A DNA stretch of 64,000 nucleotides from Opimibacter sp041746735 (GCA_041746735.1 JBGTGP010000032.1:186001-250000); one strand, 5' to 3'; shown: positions 53,976-63,904, counted from the stretch's first letter. The notes: a model not told the origin generated them from the sequence alone. Numbers and translations are program-made.

Positions 53976-54527
53976 ATGAAGCAACTTACACCTGAAGAAA
54001 TGAACCGGCCTCAGCTGGTGGAGTACCTGAGTTCGGAAAAACTACCGGTATGTATCGTCCTCGATCATATTCGCTCAGGATTGAATGTGGGCGCTATTTT
54101 CCGGACATGCGATGCTTTTGCTATCGATACCATTTATATCTGCGGGATTACCGCCAAACCTCCTCATGCCGAGATCATGAAGACAGCTCTGGGCGCGACG
54201 GATTCTGTACGTTGGATGTATGTTGCAGACACGAAGACCGCATTGGAAGAGCTCCTTTCAAAAGGCTTTACGCTCCTGCCGGTCGAACAGACTGATCAGT
54301 CAAGGGGTTTGGATCAAACGGATCTGACAGGTTTATTTCCACTGGCCTTGATTTTCGGAAATGAAATGCGGGGTATAAGTCCGGACGTATTAGCGATGTG
54401 CCCGTGGAGTCTGGAGATCCCTCAAAGCGGAACAAAACACTCCCTCAATGTGGCAACGAGTGCGGGTATCGTACTTTGGGAATGTTATCGTCAGAATCTT
54501 CTGCGACGCTTTTTGTCCTTGGCATGA
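53976..54527 (+). CDS. TrmH/SpoU-family RNA 2'-O-methyltransferase
   Basis: SPOUT methyltransferase of 183 aa. The three motifs are present: LDHIRSGLNVGAIFRTCDAF, LIFGNEMRGISPDVL and IPQSGTKHSLNVATSAGIVLWE. The single-domain length resembles the tRNA-modifying TrmH/TrmL type. The ATG at 53976 (MKQLTPEEMNR) gives the family-like N-terminus. An upstream ATG at 53904 precedes a -7-like TATTTTTA. Its 3' end overlaps the convergent outer-membrane protein gene by 37 bp. Confidence 0.85.
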   Translation: MKQLTPEEMNRPQLVEYLSSEKLPVCIVLDHIRSGLNVGAIFRTCDAFAIDTIYICGITAKPPHAEIMKTALGATDSVRWMYVADTKTALEELLSKGFTLLPVEQTDQSRGLDQTDLTGLFPLALIFGNEMRGISPDVLAMCPWSLEIPQSGTKHSLNVATSAGIVLWECYRQNLLRRFLSLA

Positions 54528-55153
54528 GTGATGCGAATACCCGCCCCCAGGTAGGCATAATCATCAAGCGTGCCTGACGAACCGTCCTGTCGGAGACCCT
54601 CCCATTCGGAAGACGACAGCCAGGTAGCGGATAGCATAGGCGTAATCGTGTACTGATCAGAAATACCAATATCCAATCCAGTGGCGCCACTTAGTTTCAA
54701 CACCAGATTCTTGCTGCGGATCGGCAGTCTGGAAGGATCATCAGGGTCGGAACGGAGTTTGTTCAGGATCTGATATGAGACTCCTGGTGCCACTTCAAAG
54801 AAAAACCCCTTCTTGATCAGATTCCCATCCTTTGAAAAAGTCGGACAATCACAATCGCCCCCGAAATCGAAAGGGTAGATCGACGTAGCAAGATCCAGGT
54901 CAACGGCATTGAAGTATCCCTGATGCTGATGGGTGTTCCAGGTAAACCTATAACCAAGACCGGGATGAAACTCGAGTCGCTTCTTTTTGATTCTGAAATG
55001 GTATTCGAGTGTAGTGTGCAGACCATTCTGGGAGATCTGTTCTTCGTCCAGGATCAGCGATTGGCCGAAGAGGTGCTTGATCTGAATCCCGTATTGGGCT
55101 GGGAGGATATTCGGCAGACTTAAGAGGAGGATGGCAGAGAACAGTCTGATCAT
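54491..55153 (-). CDS. Outer-membrane beta-barrel-like protein
   Basis: Exported protein of 220 aa; signal peptide MIRLFSAILLLSLPNILPAQ fixes the ATG at 55153 (a frame to 55258 adds a charged 35-residue stretch). The mature part alternates hydrophobic and polar residues and ends in a strand (DDYAYLGAGIRITHA) as in small porin-like barrels. A DCDCP pair of cysteines is near the middle. The final KDKKRRRRF is unusual for a barrel, which normally ends in an aromatic residue. It overlaps the convergent methyltransferase gene. Confidence 0.6.
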   Translation of the reverse strand: MIRLFSAILLLSLPNILPAQYGIQIKHLFGQSLILDEEQISQNGLHTTLEYHFRIKKKRLEFHPGLGYRFTWNTHQHQGYFNAVDLDLATSIYPFDFGGDCDCPTFSKDGNLIKKGFFFEVAPGVSYQILNKLRSDPDDPSRLPIRSKNLVLKLSGATGLDIGISDQYTITPMLSATWLSSSEWEGLRQDGSSGTLDDYAYLGAGIRITHAKDKKRRRRF

Positions 55154-55260
55154 ACGCCCTTTAACGCCAAAACATGAGGCATTAGTATCCCGCCGCTCAG
55201 GTGTCGGGTTGAAGGCCATTTTCAATATCTTTACACGTTCAATCATACGAGTATACACCT

Positions 55261-56571
55261 TTGCGCACTAAATCCTTACATCCGAAAAACGTGAAGATCA
55301 TCACGCTGGGATGCAGTAAAAATATAGTTGATTCCGAAGTCCTCAAATCGCAGCTTGAAGCGAATCAATTCAAGGTGACCCATGAAGATCCTGACCCCTC
55401 ACCTGTGGTCGTCATCAATACCTGTGGCTTTATCGATCTGGCCAAGGAAGAGTCGATCAATACGATTCTCACGTATGCCGAGGAGAAAAAAAACGGACGA
55501 CTTGAGAAGCTTTACGTAACCGGCTGCCTTTCGCAACGCTATAAAGATAATCTGGAAGAGGAAATTCCAGAGGTAGATGCGTTCTTCGGTACGATGGAGC
55601 TTCCCGCATTGCTCAGTACCATGGGGGCTACATACCGTGATGAACTGATTGGAGAGCGAAGTATAGTCACTCCACCACACTATGCCTATCTGAAGATATC
55701 GGAAGGATGTAACCGTACCTGTTCCTTTTGTGCTATTCCGTTGATGCGGGGCGGCCATGTGTCCCGACCCTTGGAAAGCCTTCTTCTTGAGGCTACATAC
55801 CTGGCCAATAGAGGTGTCAAAGAAATCATGCTCATTGCACAGGAACTTACCTACTATGGACTGGACCTGTACCAGCGACGTGCATTGCCGGAGTTACTGG
55901 AGCGACTTTGTGAGGTGGAGGGAATTGAATGGATCAGGTTACATTATGCATACCCGCATAAGTTTCCGCTGGAGGTGATTGAGGTAATGAAGACTCAACC
56001 TAAGATTTGCAACTATCTGGATATGCCGTTGCAACACATCAGTGATCCGATTTTGGCGGGTATGCGGAGGCAAATTACGGCCAGCGATACACGCCAACTG
56101 CTAGAACGGATTCGGACGCTGCATCCGGACATTCGATTGCGTACGACGTTTCTGGTTGGGTTTCCGGGAGAAACAGATGAAGATCATAAGTCCCTTTGCC
56201 GGTTTGTAGAGGAAATGCGGTTTGATCGTGTCGGCGTATTTCAATATTCGCATGAAGAAGGGACTCGCGGTTATGCCCTCGCAGACGATGTGAGTCCGGT
56301 GATCAAGAGACAACGGGCAGAGGAAATCATGGACATTCAGCAAGCGATTTCGCTGCAGCATAATGAAGCTATGGTGGGTTGTGAAATAAGGGTCATCGTG
56401 GACCGGAAAGAAGGGGGGTTTTTAGTCGGCCGTTCAGAATATGATAGTCCGGAAGTGGACAATGAGATCCTGATCACGTCCGAAGCGATGTCCTTTCAGC
56501 CCGGCGATATGATCAGGGTGCGGATCACCGGAGCTACGGATTATGACTTGAGTGCTGTACCTTTAGTCTAA
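55261..56571 (+). CDS. rimO: Ribosomal protein S12 methylthiotransferase RimO
   Basis: Radical-SAM enzyme of 436 aa that adds a methylthio group to Asp88 of ribosomal protein S12. The N-terminal domain has cysteines for one cluster (ITLGCSKNIVDSE, INTCGFID, VTGCLSQRY). The radical-SAM motif is CNRTCSFC. A C-terminal TRAM domain (GCEIRVIVDRKEGGFLVGRSEYDSPEVD) binds substrate. The start is a TTG giving MRTKSLHPKNVKI, like other Bacteroidota RimO. A GTG at 55291 is the alternative. Confidence 0.94.
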   Translation: MRTKSLHPKNVKIITLGCSKNIVDSEVLKSQLEANQFKVTHEDPDPSPVVVINTCGFIDLAKEESINTILTYAEEKKNGRLEKLYVTGCLSQRYKDNLEEEIPEVDAFFGTMELPALLSTMGATYRDELIGERSIVTPPHYAYLKISEGCNRTCSFCAIPLMRGGHVSRPLESLLLEATYLANRGVKEIMLIAQELTYYGLDLYQRRALPELLERLCEVEGIEWIRLHYAYPHKFPLEVIEVMKTQPKICNYLDMPLQHISDPILAGMRRQITASDTRQLLERIRTLHPDIRLRTTFLVGFPGETDEDHKSLCRFVEEMRFDRVGVFQYSHEEGTRGYALADDVSPVIKRQRAEEIMDIQQAISLQHNEAMVGCEIRVIVDRKEGGFLVGRSEYDSPEVDNEILITSEAMSFQPGDMIRVRITGATDYDLSAVPLV

Positions 56572-56575
56572 GCCA

Positions 56576-57022
56576 ATGACAAACCACACCAATAGACTAA
56601 AGCGCTTGCGCCGGCCATACCTGCAGGCAGGTATTGTGGCGTTGATGGTCATCGTTCTGACGCTTGTCGATGCTATGTTGCCACATTCAGAAGCTATTTT
56701 TGAAGCCAATACCAGTTCATGGATCGTCGCCACGGCGATGCTCCTCTTTTTTATCATCCTCAACAGCATTGTAGGACTTGGCGTAACAAACCTTCTCAAG
56801 TACTTTAGTCAATCTGTAGTGATGTATCTGATTCTCTTGGTCTTTTGTTACGGTTGGTGCTTTTTACTCAGCGGTAAGCACATTGACGATGCAGGATCCT
56901 TTCGATGGCTGTGGTTTGTATTGACCTTGGTATACATGGTATTCTTTGTCATTGTCCGGTCCATCCGTACCATTGCGGATGCGGCCAATCGGCAGGATCA
57001 GGAGTTGCGCGACCGGCAATAA
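56576..57022 (+). CDS. Four-helix membrane protein of unknown function
   Basis: Protein of 148 aa starting 4 bp after rimO, so probably co-translated. It has four hydrophobic segments (AGIVALMVIVLTLVDAM, WIVATAMLLFFIILNSIV, YLILLVFCYGWCFLL, WLWFVLTLVYMVFFVIV), a basic N-terminus and an acidic, charged tail. No family is recognised. The rimO coupling may be incidental. Confidence 0.65.
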   Translation: MTNHTNRLKRLRRPYLQAGIVALMVIVLTLVDAMLPHSEAIFEANTSSWIVATAMLLFFIILNSIVGLGVTNLLKYFSQSVVMYLILLVFCYGWCFLLSGKHIDDAGSFRWLWFVLTLVYMVFFVIVRSIRTIADAANRQDQELRDRQ

Positions 57023-57052
57023 TATTCCCCTTTTATTCAAAGGCATTGAAAG

Positions 57053-57124
57053 AGCGGGAGATGGGAATCGAACCCACGGCCCTTAGCTTGGGAAGCTAAT
57101 GCTCTACCCCTGAGCTACTCCCGC
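57053..57124 (-). tRNA. tRNA-Gly (anticodon CCC)
   Basis: A 72-nt cloverleaf with acceptor GCGGGAG/CTCCCGC and discriminator T. The D-arm has AGCTCAGGGGTAGAGC. Anticodon stem TTAGC/GCTAA holds loop TTCCCAA (anticodon CCC, reads GGG), and the T-loop is GGGTTCGATTCCC. CCA is not encoded. Confidence 0.95.
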
Positions 57125-57196
57125 GTTCAGGGCTCATATATCAAACCCAAAATTGGGTAATTTTTCGGATATTGTTCACGTCAAAATCAACCTGAT

Positions 57197-60073
57197 ATGC
57201 TTTTCATCCACCTAGATCAAGTCAACTGCAAGGCGATTTTTTTCCTTGCCCTGTTTTTGTCATCTCTGGTCCTGACGGCGCAACGAATACCCCCGGCAGC
57301 CCCTGTGCCACCACCCCCGTCACCGATGCCCCAGGGCATGAGCAGTGATATTCCGATGGATAAAAGCGTCCGGATCGGCACATTGCCCAATGGCATGCGA
57401 TACTACATCAAGGTCAATACAAAGCCGGAACAACGAGCGGAACTTCGGCTGGCGCTCAAGGCCGGTTCCATGCAGGAAGATGAAGATCAATTGGGCCTCG
57501 CGCATTTCATTGAGCATATGGCATTTAACGGGACAAGAAATTTTTCAAAAAACGAATTGGTCAATTATCTGGAGAAGGTTGGAACCCGATTTGGTCCCGA
57601 TCTGAATGCCTATACCAGTTTTGATGAAACCGTCTATATGCTTCAGGTCCGGACTGATGATGAGGAACAATTCAGCAAGGGCATGCTGATTCTTCGGGAC
57701 TGGGCCGATGGGGTGGCATTTGATGAAGAGGAAATCGATAAAGAACGTGGTGTAGTGATCTCAGAATGGCGAAGCCGGTTGAGTCCGCAGCAGCGCATGC
57801 AACAGGAATATTTTCCGATACTGTACTACAATTCACGGTATGCAAAGCGATTACCTATAGGTGAACCGGACATTATCAATCATGCTCCGTATGATGTTTT
57901 CCGGCGCTTTTACAACGACTGGTACAGGCCCGAACTCATGGCCCTGTTTGTCGTCGGCCAGGTGGATCCGGATCAGATGGAGCAGCAGATCCGGGAGCAA
58001 TTTGGAAGCATCCGGCCAGCCACAGTGGCCCGTAAAAAAGAATCTGACAATGTCCCGTTGCATGAAGAGACGTTTGTGCGTGTGATTACAGATCCTGAAG
58101 CGACTAATGCGACGGTACAAATCATGCACAAGCATCGCTTCACACCAGTCCGAACGATTATCGATTACCGGCAGCGATTAGTAGAGAGTCTTTACAACCG
58201 GATGCTGGGTCGGAGGCTCTCAGATATTGCCAAGGGATCGGATCCCCCGTTTGTTTTTGGCTATACGATGTTTGGACAGGATGTAGGAAACATGGCGGCC
58301 TATACCAGTTATGCTTCTGCTTCTTCCGTGGATGTTCGAAAGGCTTTTGAGACCCTGCTGGAGGAAAACCAGCGGGTGTTGCAGCACGGGTTTACTGACG
58401 CTGAGCTGGAGCGGGAAAAGGCGAATATCATGCGTCAGGCAGAGCAGAGCGTTGCTGAAGAAGCCAAACTGGAGTCGTCACGTGTGGTTCAACGACTCAT
58501 CTATCACTTCCTGGAGGAGAATCCGATACCGGATGCCCTTCAGCATCAGGAGATGTATGCCAGTATGATGCCGACTATTACCAGGGATGAAGTTAGCCGG
58601 TTGGCCAAAGGCTGGATGACCGACCGCAGCCGGGTGATGATCATTACCGCACCAGAGAAAGATAAAATGATATTACCCGATTCGGCCGAACTGATAGCGT
58701 TAGTCCAGGAGGTTGGGTCTCGTATCCTGGCCCCCTACGAGGATACTGATGTTTCAGCGCCTCTTGTAACTGGCACATTTACGGCCCAACCGGTGCTCGA
58801 CTATCGGCACGACAGCCAGTTAGACCTTTATCACTGGACGTTTGCCAATGGGGTGAAGGTCACAGCCAAACCTACGGATTTCAAGAATGATGAGATTCTG
58901 ATGAACGCCTACAGTCAGGGCGGCCATTCCTTGTATGCGGATGATCAATATCCCTCCGCCCGAAGTGCTTCGAGTGTGGTATCCAGCAGTGGAGTAGGGG
59001 TGTTTAATGCTGCTGCGCTGGAGAAAAAACTCACCGGTCAACGGGTCAGTGTCAGTCCTTTTATTTCAGAACGGTACGAAGGCATCAACGGCTCATCTTC
59101 TGTTCAGGATATTGAAACCCTTATGCAATTGACATACGGATATATCACTGCTTTTCGGGAGGACACCGTAGCGCTGAGTTCTTTCCTCAAACGCGAGCGC
59201 ACAAGAACGCAGAATATGCTGGCCAATCCGCAAAACTGGTATTTTGATAAGGTCAACCGGATCATCAGTCAGAATCATCCACGCAGAGGCTTTCCTACCT
59301 ATGAATCGTACGGTCAGGTTCGGATGCAGGACATCACTGATATCTATCAGGATCGTTTCAAGGATGTCAGTGACATGCATTTTTATTTTGTGGGCAATTT
59401 TCAACCAGAAGATCTCAAGGAATTGACCAGCCGGTATCTGGCGGCGTTGCCGGGTGGCGGGCGAAAGGAAATGAGTCAGGATGTAGGGGACCGTTATCCA
59501 CCTGGAAAAGTAGACTCTACCTTCCACCGCGGAGCCGCCCCCAAATCGCAGGTACAGCTCTTCTTTCATGGTGAAGCTACCTATCATCTGGATTCAGCTT
59601 ATGTACTTCAATCCCTGATCGAGTTGGCCCGCATTAAATTGCGGGAAGAATTGCGGGAAGAGAAAGGAGGTGTTTATGGTGTGAGTGTTAGCGGTGGCCT
59701 TAGCCAATACCCGATTCCACAATATTCTATCGGCATCAGTTTCAATGCAGATCCACCCGTCACGGAGGAATTGCTGGAGTCGACCTTCAACGTGATTGAA
59801 GCACTCAAGGAAGAGATTGATCCGGAAGATATCGTTAAGGTCACAGAGACACAGCGGCAGGGGCGGATAAAAGATCTCAAAATCAATCAATATTGGATGA
59901 ACGCAATGGTCAGCAGTTGGATCAACGGGACAGATATCTATGATCTCACACAACCGGACCGGCTGGAGCAACGTATCGCGAAGCTCGATGCAACTGTCCT
60001 TCTCCGGGCGGCAAGGCGCTTCTTCCAGGATCGCGAACTCATCCGCATCGTGATGTATCCGGAGAAAACCTAG
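57197..60073 (+). CDS. M16 family zinc metallopeptidase
   Basis: Exported protein of 958 aa with an N-terminal leader and a Pro-rich linker (PPAAPVPPPPSPMPQG). The active M16 half carries the inverted zinc motif HFIEH (in GLAHFIEHMAFNGT) and the downstream Glu in ERGVVISEW. The second M16 half (from about residue 530) lacks the motif, as is normal for two-repeat M16 pitrilysin-like enzymes. It likely degrades peptides in the periplasm. The gene is divergent from tRNA-Gly. Confidence 0.9.
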   Translation: MLFIHLDQVNCKAIFFLALFLSSLVLTAQRIPPAAPVPPPPSPMPQGMSSDIPMDKSVRIGTLPNGMRYYIKVNTKPEQRAELRLALKAGSMQEDEDQLGLAHFIEHMAFNGTRNFSKNELVNYLEKVGTRFGPDLNAYTSFDETVYMLQVRTDDEEQFSKGMLILRDWADGVAFDEEEIDKERGVVISEWRSRLSPQQRMQQEYFPILYYNSRYAKRLPIGEPDIINHAPYDVFRRFYNDWYRPELMALFVVGQVDPDQMEQQIREQFGSIRPATVARKKESDNVPLHEETFVRVITDPEATNATVQIMHKHRFTPVRTIIDYRQRLVESLYNRMLGRRLSDIAKGSDPPFVFGYTMFGQDVGNMAAYTSYASASSVDVRKAFETLLEENQRVLQHGFTDAELEREKANIMRQAEQSVAEEAKLESSRVVQRLIYHFLEENPIPDALQHQEMYASMMPTITRDEVSRLAKGWMTDRSRVMIITAPEKDKMILPDSAELIALVQEVGSRILAPYEDTDVSAPLVTGTFTAQPVLDYRHDSQLDLYHWTFANGVKVTAKPTDFKNDEILMNAYSQGGHSLYADDQYPSARSASSVVSSSGVGVFNAAALEKKLTGQRVSVSPFISERYEGINGSSSVQDIETLMQLTYGYITAFREDTVALSSFLKRERTRTQNMLANPQNWYFDKVNRIISQNHPRRGFPTYESYGQVRMQDITDIYQDRFKDVSDMHFYFVGNFQPEDLKELTSRYLAALPGGGRKEMSQDVGDRYPPGKVDSTFHRGAAPKSQVQLFFHGEATYHLDSAYVLQSLIELARIKLREELREEKGGVYGVSVSGGLSQYPIPQYSIGISFNADPPVTEELLESTFNVIEALKEEIDPEDIVKVTETQRQGRIKDLKINQYWMNAMVSSWINGTDIYDLTQPDRLEQRIAKLDATVLLRAARRFFQDRELIRIVMYPEKT

Positions 60074-60163
60074 CCTATACGTTTACTTCAAAAGTACAGG
60101 TGATCCATTTGGTGTATACAACAGTTCTAACCTGAATGTGTATGTATATCGGTGTAAAAACAT

Positions 60164-60171
60164 TACTTTTA
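60164..60171 (+). promoter_or_regulatory. Near-consensus -7 element upstream of the T9SS type A gene
   Basis: TACTTTTA differs from TAnnTTTG at the last base. It is 44 bp before the ATG at 60216, in an AT-rich 140-bp spacer that shows no other feature. Confidence 0.35.
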
Positions 60172-60215
60172 CCATTCTCACTCCTGCCATTTATTCATCT
60201 TTAATCTAAAGCATC

Positions 60216-61199
60216 ATGGGCCATAACCGTGTAATGTGGGTATGTATATGGAGTCTGTTCCTGAGTTTAAACGTAGTGGGACAAACCTATTATTTTTCAA
60301 CACACCAAGTTCCTTTTGAGCCGCTGACCAATGGCACAGCTTTGACCTCTGGCGTCTGGGATGATCCGGCGTACACTGTGCCAATTGGATTTGAGTTTGA
60401 ATTTTTTGATGAGAATATTACGACATTGACAAGTTCCGACCTCTTTCTTGGGGGCACATTAGGTGTAGACTTCAGCGGAATGACTTCATCTGTGTTACAG
60501 GTCTATGGACCGGACCTTACAGATCGTGGGCGTCAAACAGGCAACTCCATTTCGACCATTTTATATCAAACCTCCGGACCTCCCGGTCAACGTGTATTTA
60601 CGCAGGAATGGAATGATGTAGGATTTTTCTATGGTGAAACCCATCAGTTGATCTACATCGATTATATATTTTTCCAGCTAAAACTCTACGAGGCATCAGG
60701 GAATATTGAATTCCATTTTGGCCCTTCTTCCATTACGAATCCTATCCGGGATTACAATGGAGCACCCGGCCCCAGTGTAGGGCTTGTCAAGCATCTCAAC
60801 CTGATGGAAGCGCTGGTGGCAGATGAGGTGATATTATTGTCAGGTGATCCTGCTTCTCCTGAACCGGTGTATGTATTTGAAGAAACCTTTCTGGACGGTT
60901 CTATTCCGGAGAATATAGTCTACCGTTTCTCCAAAAGTCCATCTGCTCTTTCACCTCTTCAGGAGATAGAGTGGGTCACGTATCTTCATCCATCACCTAC
61001 GCAGGGTGAATTGTGGCTGAACCCGAATTTCGTGCCGGATGAGATTTTTCCGGTACAGATGTATAATACACTGGGTCAACTTGTTGTGCAGGCGAATGAT
61101 GCATCAGGATTGCAATTACACAGTTTGTCGCCGGGTTTGTATGAGGTACGATTTAATGCACGAAACGGAATAAAGGCTCAACGTATCATTAAAAACTAG
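60216..61199 (+). CDS. Secreted protein with T9SS type A sorting domain
   Basis: Exported protein of 327 aa with a leader (RVMWVCIWSLFLSLNVVGQ). The central part is beta-rich, with aromatic residues typical of surface proteins (GFEFEFFDENITT, IEFHFGPSSITN), and has no known domain. The last 75 residues form a type A sorting domain: YLHPSPTQGELWLNPNF, MYNTLGQLVVQ, LSPGLYEVRF and a final RIIKN. It should be exported through T9SS and anchored at the cell surface. Confidence 0.82.
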   Translation: MGHNRVMWVCIWSLFLSLNVVGQTYYFSTHQVPFEPLTNGTALTSGVWDDPAYTVPIGFEFEFFDENITTLTSSDLFLGGTLGVDFSGMTSSVLQVYGPDLTDRGRQTGNSISTILYQTSGPPGQRVFTQEWNDVGFFYGETHQLIYIDYIFFQLKLYEASGNIEFHFGPSSITNPIRDYNGAPGPSVGLVKHLNLMEALVADEVILLSGDPASPEPVYVFEETFLDGSIPENIVYRFSKSPSALSPLQEIEWVTYLHPSPTQGELWLNPNFVPDEIFPVQMYNTLGQLVVQANDASGLQLHSLSPGLYEVRFNARNGIKAQRIIKN

Positions 61200-61226
61200 A
61201 AACCGAAATCGGATAGTAAAATAGGG

Positions 61227-63860
61227 TCACTGTTCTGGGTCCTCCATTTGTTTTTTTAGTTCCAGCAATTTCATCATACAATCGATCGGTGACATCTGGT
61301 GGATGTCGATACGGAGAAGTTCGTCTTTCAGTTGGCGAAGGGTCACGTCAGTCTGATCGAAGATATTGAGTTGGAATGATGTGAGTTCTTTCAATTTTTT
61401 TGCAGGTTGGGTGGTGCCTGTTTCTTCCAGGCTGAGATTCTTTGATTCCAGTTCGTGCAGGATTTCGGTGGCGCGTTGGAGGAGCGATTTGGGCATACCG
61501 GCCATGCGCGCGACATGGATGCCAAAGCTATGTTCGCTGCCGCCGGGGGTTAGTTTCCGCAGAAAAATCACATGGCTGCCTGTTTCCTCGGTCGCAATAT
61601 GGTAATTATGAATACGGTCATATTTCTCTGCCAGTTCGTTGAGTTCATGGTAATGGGTGGCAAAGAGGGTTTTCGGTTTAAAAGGGATATGGTGATGCAG
61701 GTATTCGGCGATGCTCCAGGCGAGGCTGATGCCATCAAAAGTACTGGTGCCGCGGCCAATCTCATCCATCAGGATCAGGCTCCGGGCAGACAGATTGTTG
61801 AGGATGCTGGCTGTTTCATTCATCTCCACCATAAAGGTCGACTCACCGGAGGATATATTGTCTGAGGCACCTACCCTGGTAAACAACTTGTCAATAATAC
61901 CCAGGATGGCAGAACGAGCCGGAACGAAACTACCCATCTGGGCCATAATGCTGATGAGGGCAGTTTGGCGGAGGAAGGCCGATTTACCGGACATATTCGG
62001 ACCAGTAATGATAAAAATCTGCTGCTCCTCACTATCCATATAGAGGTCATTTGCGACATATACTTCACCCGCAGGCAGATGACGCTCGATGACGGGATGT
62101 CGCCCTTCCCGGATGTCGATGACCAGATCATCATTCATCACCGGACGGCAATACCCATACGTATGGGCAACGGTAGCAAGAGACAGAATACAATCAATTT
62201 GAGCCACCACGTTAGCATTGATTTGGATGGGGCCTATATACTCCTGAGCCGCCAAAACCAATTCAGTAAACAGGCTTTCTTCCAATGCTCCGATTTTTTC
62301 CTCCGCGCTGAGGATTTTCTGCTCCAGTTTCTTTAGATCATCCGTGACATAACGTTCGCAATTGGCCAGTGTTTGCTTTCGGACCCAGTGGGCAGGAATC
62401 AGGCCCTGATTCTTGTACTTGTTGGTAACTTCCAGATAATACCCAAAGACATTATTGTAGCCGATCTTGAGACTGCCAATACCGGTTTTGAGTGCCTCTT
62501 CCTGTTGCATTCGGACGAGGATCTCCTTAGAGTTTTGGATGATGTCCCGGTACTCATCCAATGGTTCATTGTAGCCGTTACGGATGACATTGCCTTTGAT
62601 GAGCAGGGCCGGTGCATCTTCCTGTATGGCAGTCTCAATGGTCTGTCGTAAATGTTCGCAAAGATTGATCTGATCGGCCAGCCGGATCAGGCCTTCCTGA
62701 CGGCTTTCTTCCAATCGGGATTTGACCGGTAGCAGTGCAGTAAGGGCCTTCCGCAGTTGAGTTATCTCACGTGGATTGACCTTGGCAAGGGATACTTTCG
62801 AGATGATCCTTTCCAGGTCACCGATCATACGGAGTTGCTCTCGGATCGCCTCCGCCCATTCCTGGTATTTCAGCGCATACGCGACCATGTCGTGGCGAAG
62901 CTGAATCTCAGATAGATTGATCAGGGGAAGAGCAATCCACCTTTTGAGCATTCGGGCACCCATGGGTGATGTGGTCTTATCCAAAACGTCCAACAAGCTG
63001 GTGCCCGTATCATGTGCGGGTTGCAACAATTCGAGGTTGCGGATGGTAAAGCGGTCCATCCAAACATAATGATCTGACTGGATCCGGCTGATCGTCCGGA
63101 TATGTTTGAGTCCATCCTGCTTGGTGGTCGCAAGGTAATGCAGGATTGCTCCGGCAGCCACCTGAGCGGTGCCCAGGTGATCAATCCCAAAACCTTTCAG
63201 CGTGGCGATCTCAAAATGACGAAGGATTTTTTCATGGGTATAATCCTGTGTGTAGACCCACTCGTCCAAACCAAACGTATAATAGGCTGACCCAAATTGC
63301 TTTTCAAACCGACCTTTATTGGATTTAGAGAAAAGGATCTCTGAAGGATTAAAGCTCTGTAACAACTTATCGATCTCACGGGATTCGCCCTCACTGATGA
63401 CGAATTCTCCAGTTGAGATATCGAGAAAGGCAATGCCCCAATGCTCGGGGCCTGAGATATGGATGGAGGCCAAATAATTGTTCTGACGGCGATCCAGGAG
63501 TGAATCATCTGTTGCTATGCCCGGCGTGATCATCTCTGTGACACCCCGGTCGACAATCTTTTTTTCCTTGGATGGTTTTTCGAGTTGTTCGCATATCGCA
63601 ACCCGGTATCCAGCTTGGACCAGTTTAGGAAGGTACATATCCATGGCATGGTAGGGAAAGCCGGCCAGCTCTATATTGCTGCCTCCGTTATTCCGATGGG
63701 TCAGCACGATACCCAGAGCCTCCGAAGTCCGAACAGCATCTTCACCAAAAGTTTCATAAAAATCCCCGACTCTGAACAGCAGCAAAGCGTCAGGATGCTG
63801 ACTTTTGATCTTCAGATATTGCTTCATCAGCGGGGTTTCCTTCCCCGGATCAAGGGTCAT
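61227..63860 (-). CDS. mutS: DNA mismatch repair protein MutS
   Basis: Mismatch-recognition ATPase of 877 aa. The N-terminal mismatch-binding motif is GDFYETFGEDA. The ATPase has Walker A GPNMSGKSAF, Walker B LILMDEIGRGTSTFDG and FATHYHEL. The tail ends in a small dimer region. The frame runs back to 63944, but a -7 element (63905-63912) lies inside it. I choose the ATG at 63860 (TLDPGKETPLMKQYL), which fits other Bacteroidota MutS. A TTG at 63881 with GAGAGG 8 nt before it is the main alternative. Confidence 0.94.
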   Translation of the reverse strand: MTLDPGKETPLMKQYLKIKSQHPDALLLFRVGDFYETFGEDAVRTSEALGIVLTHRNNGGSNIELAGFPYHAMDMYLPKLVQAGYRVAICEQLEKPSKEKKIVDRGVTEMITPGIATDDSLLDRRQNNYLASIHISGPEHWGIAFLDISTGEFVISEGESREIDKLLQSFNPSEILFSKSNKGRFEKQFGSAYYTFGLDEWVYTQDYTHEKILRHFEIATLKGFGIDHLGTAQVAAGAILHYLATTKQDGLKHIRTISRIQSDHYVWMDRFTIRNLELLQPAHDTGTSLLDVLDKTTSPMGARMLKRWIALPLINLSEIQLRHDMVAYALKYQEWAEAIREQLRMIGDLERIISKVSLAKVNPREITQLRKALTALLPVKSRLEESRQEGLIRLADQINLCEHLRQTIETAIQEDAPALLIKGNVIRNGYNEPLDEYRDIIQNSKEILVRMQQEEALKTGIGSLKIGYNNVFGYYLEVTNKYKNQGLIPAHWVRKQTLANCERYVTDDLKKLEQKILSAEEKIGALEESLFTELVLAAQEYIGPIQINANVVAQIDCILSLATVAHTYGYCRPVMNDDLVIDIREGRHPVIERHLPAGEVYVANDLYMDSEEQQIFIITGPNMSGKSAFLRQTALISIMAQMGSFVPARSAILGIIDKLFTRVGASDNISSGESTFMVEMNETASILNNLSARSLILMDEIGRGTSTFDGISLAWSIAEYLHHHIPFKPKTLFATHYHELNELAEKYDRIHNYHIATEETGSHVIFLRKLTPGGSEHSFGIHVARMAGMPKSLLQRATEILHELESKNLSLEETGTTQPAKKLKELTSFQLNIFDQTDVTLRQLKDELLRIDIHQMSPIDCMMKLLELKKQMEDPEQ

Positions 63861-63904
63861 GAGCTCAGGTTTCTGCTTCAAGGTATTGTCCTCTCGGTGA
63901 GGTT

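Noticed and set aside
60092..60099. Exact TAnnTTTG element on the minus strand after the M16 peptidase gene
   Set aside because: It points into the 3' end of the peptidase gene with no minus-strand gene downstream, so it is taken as chance or at most an antisense promoter.
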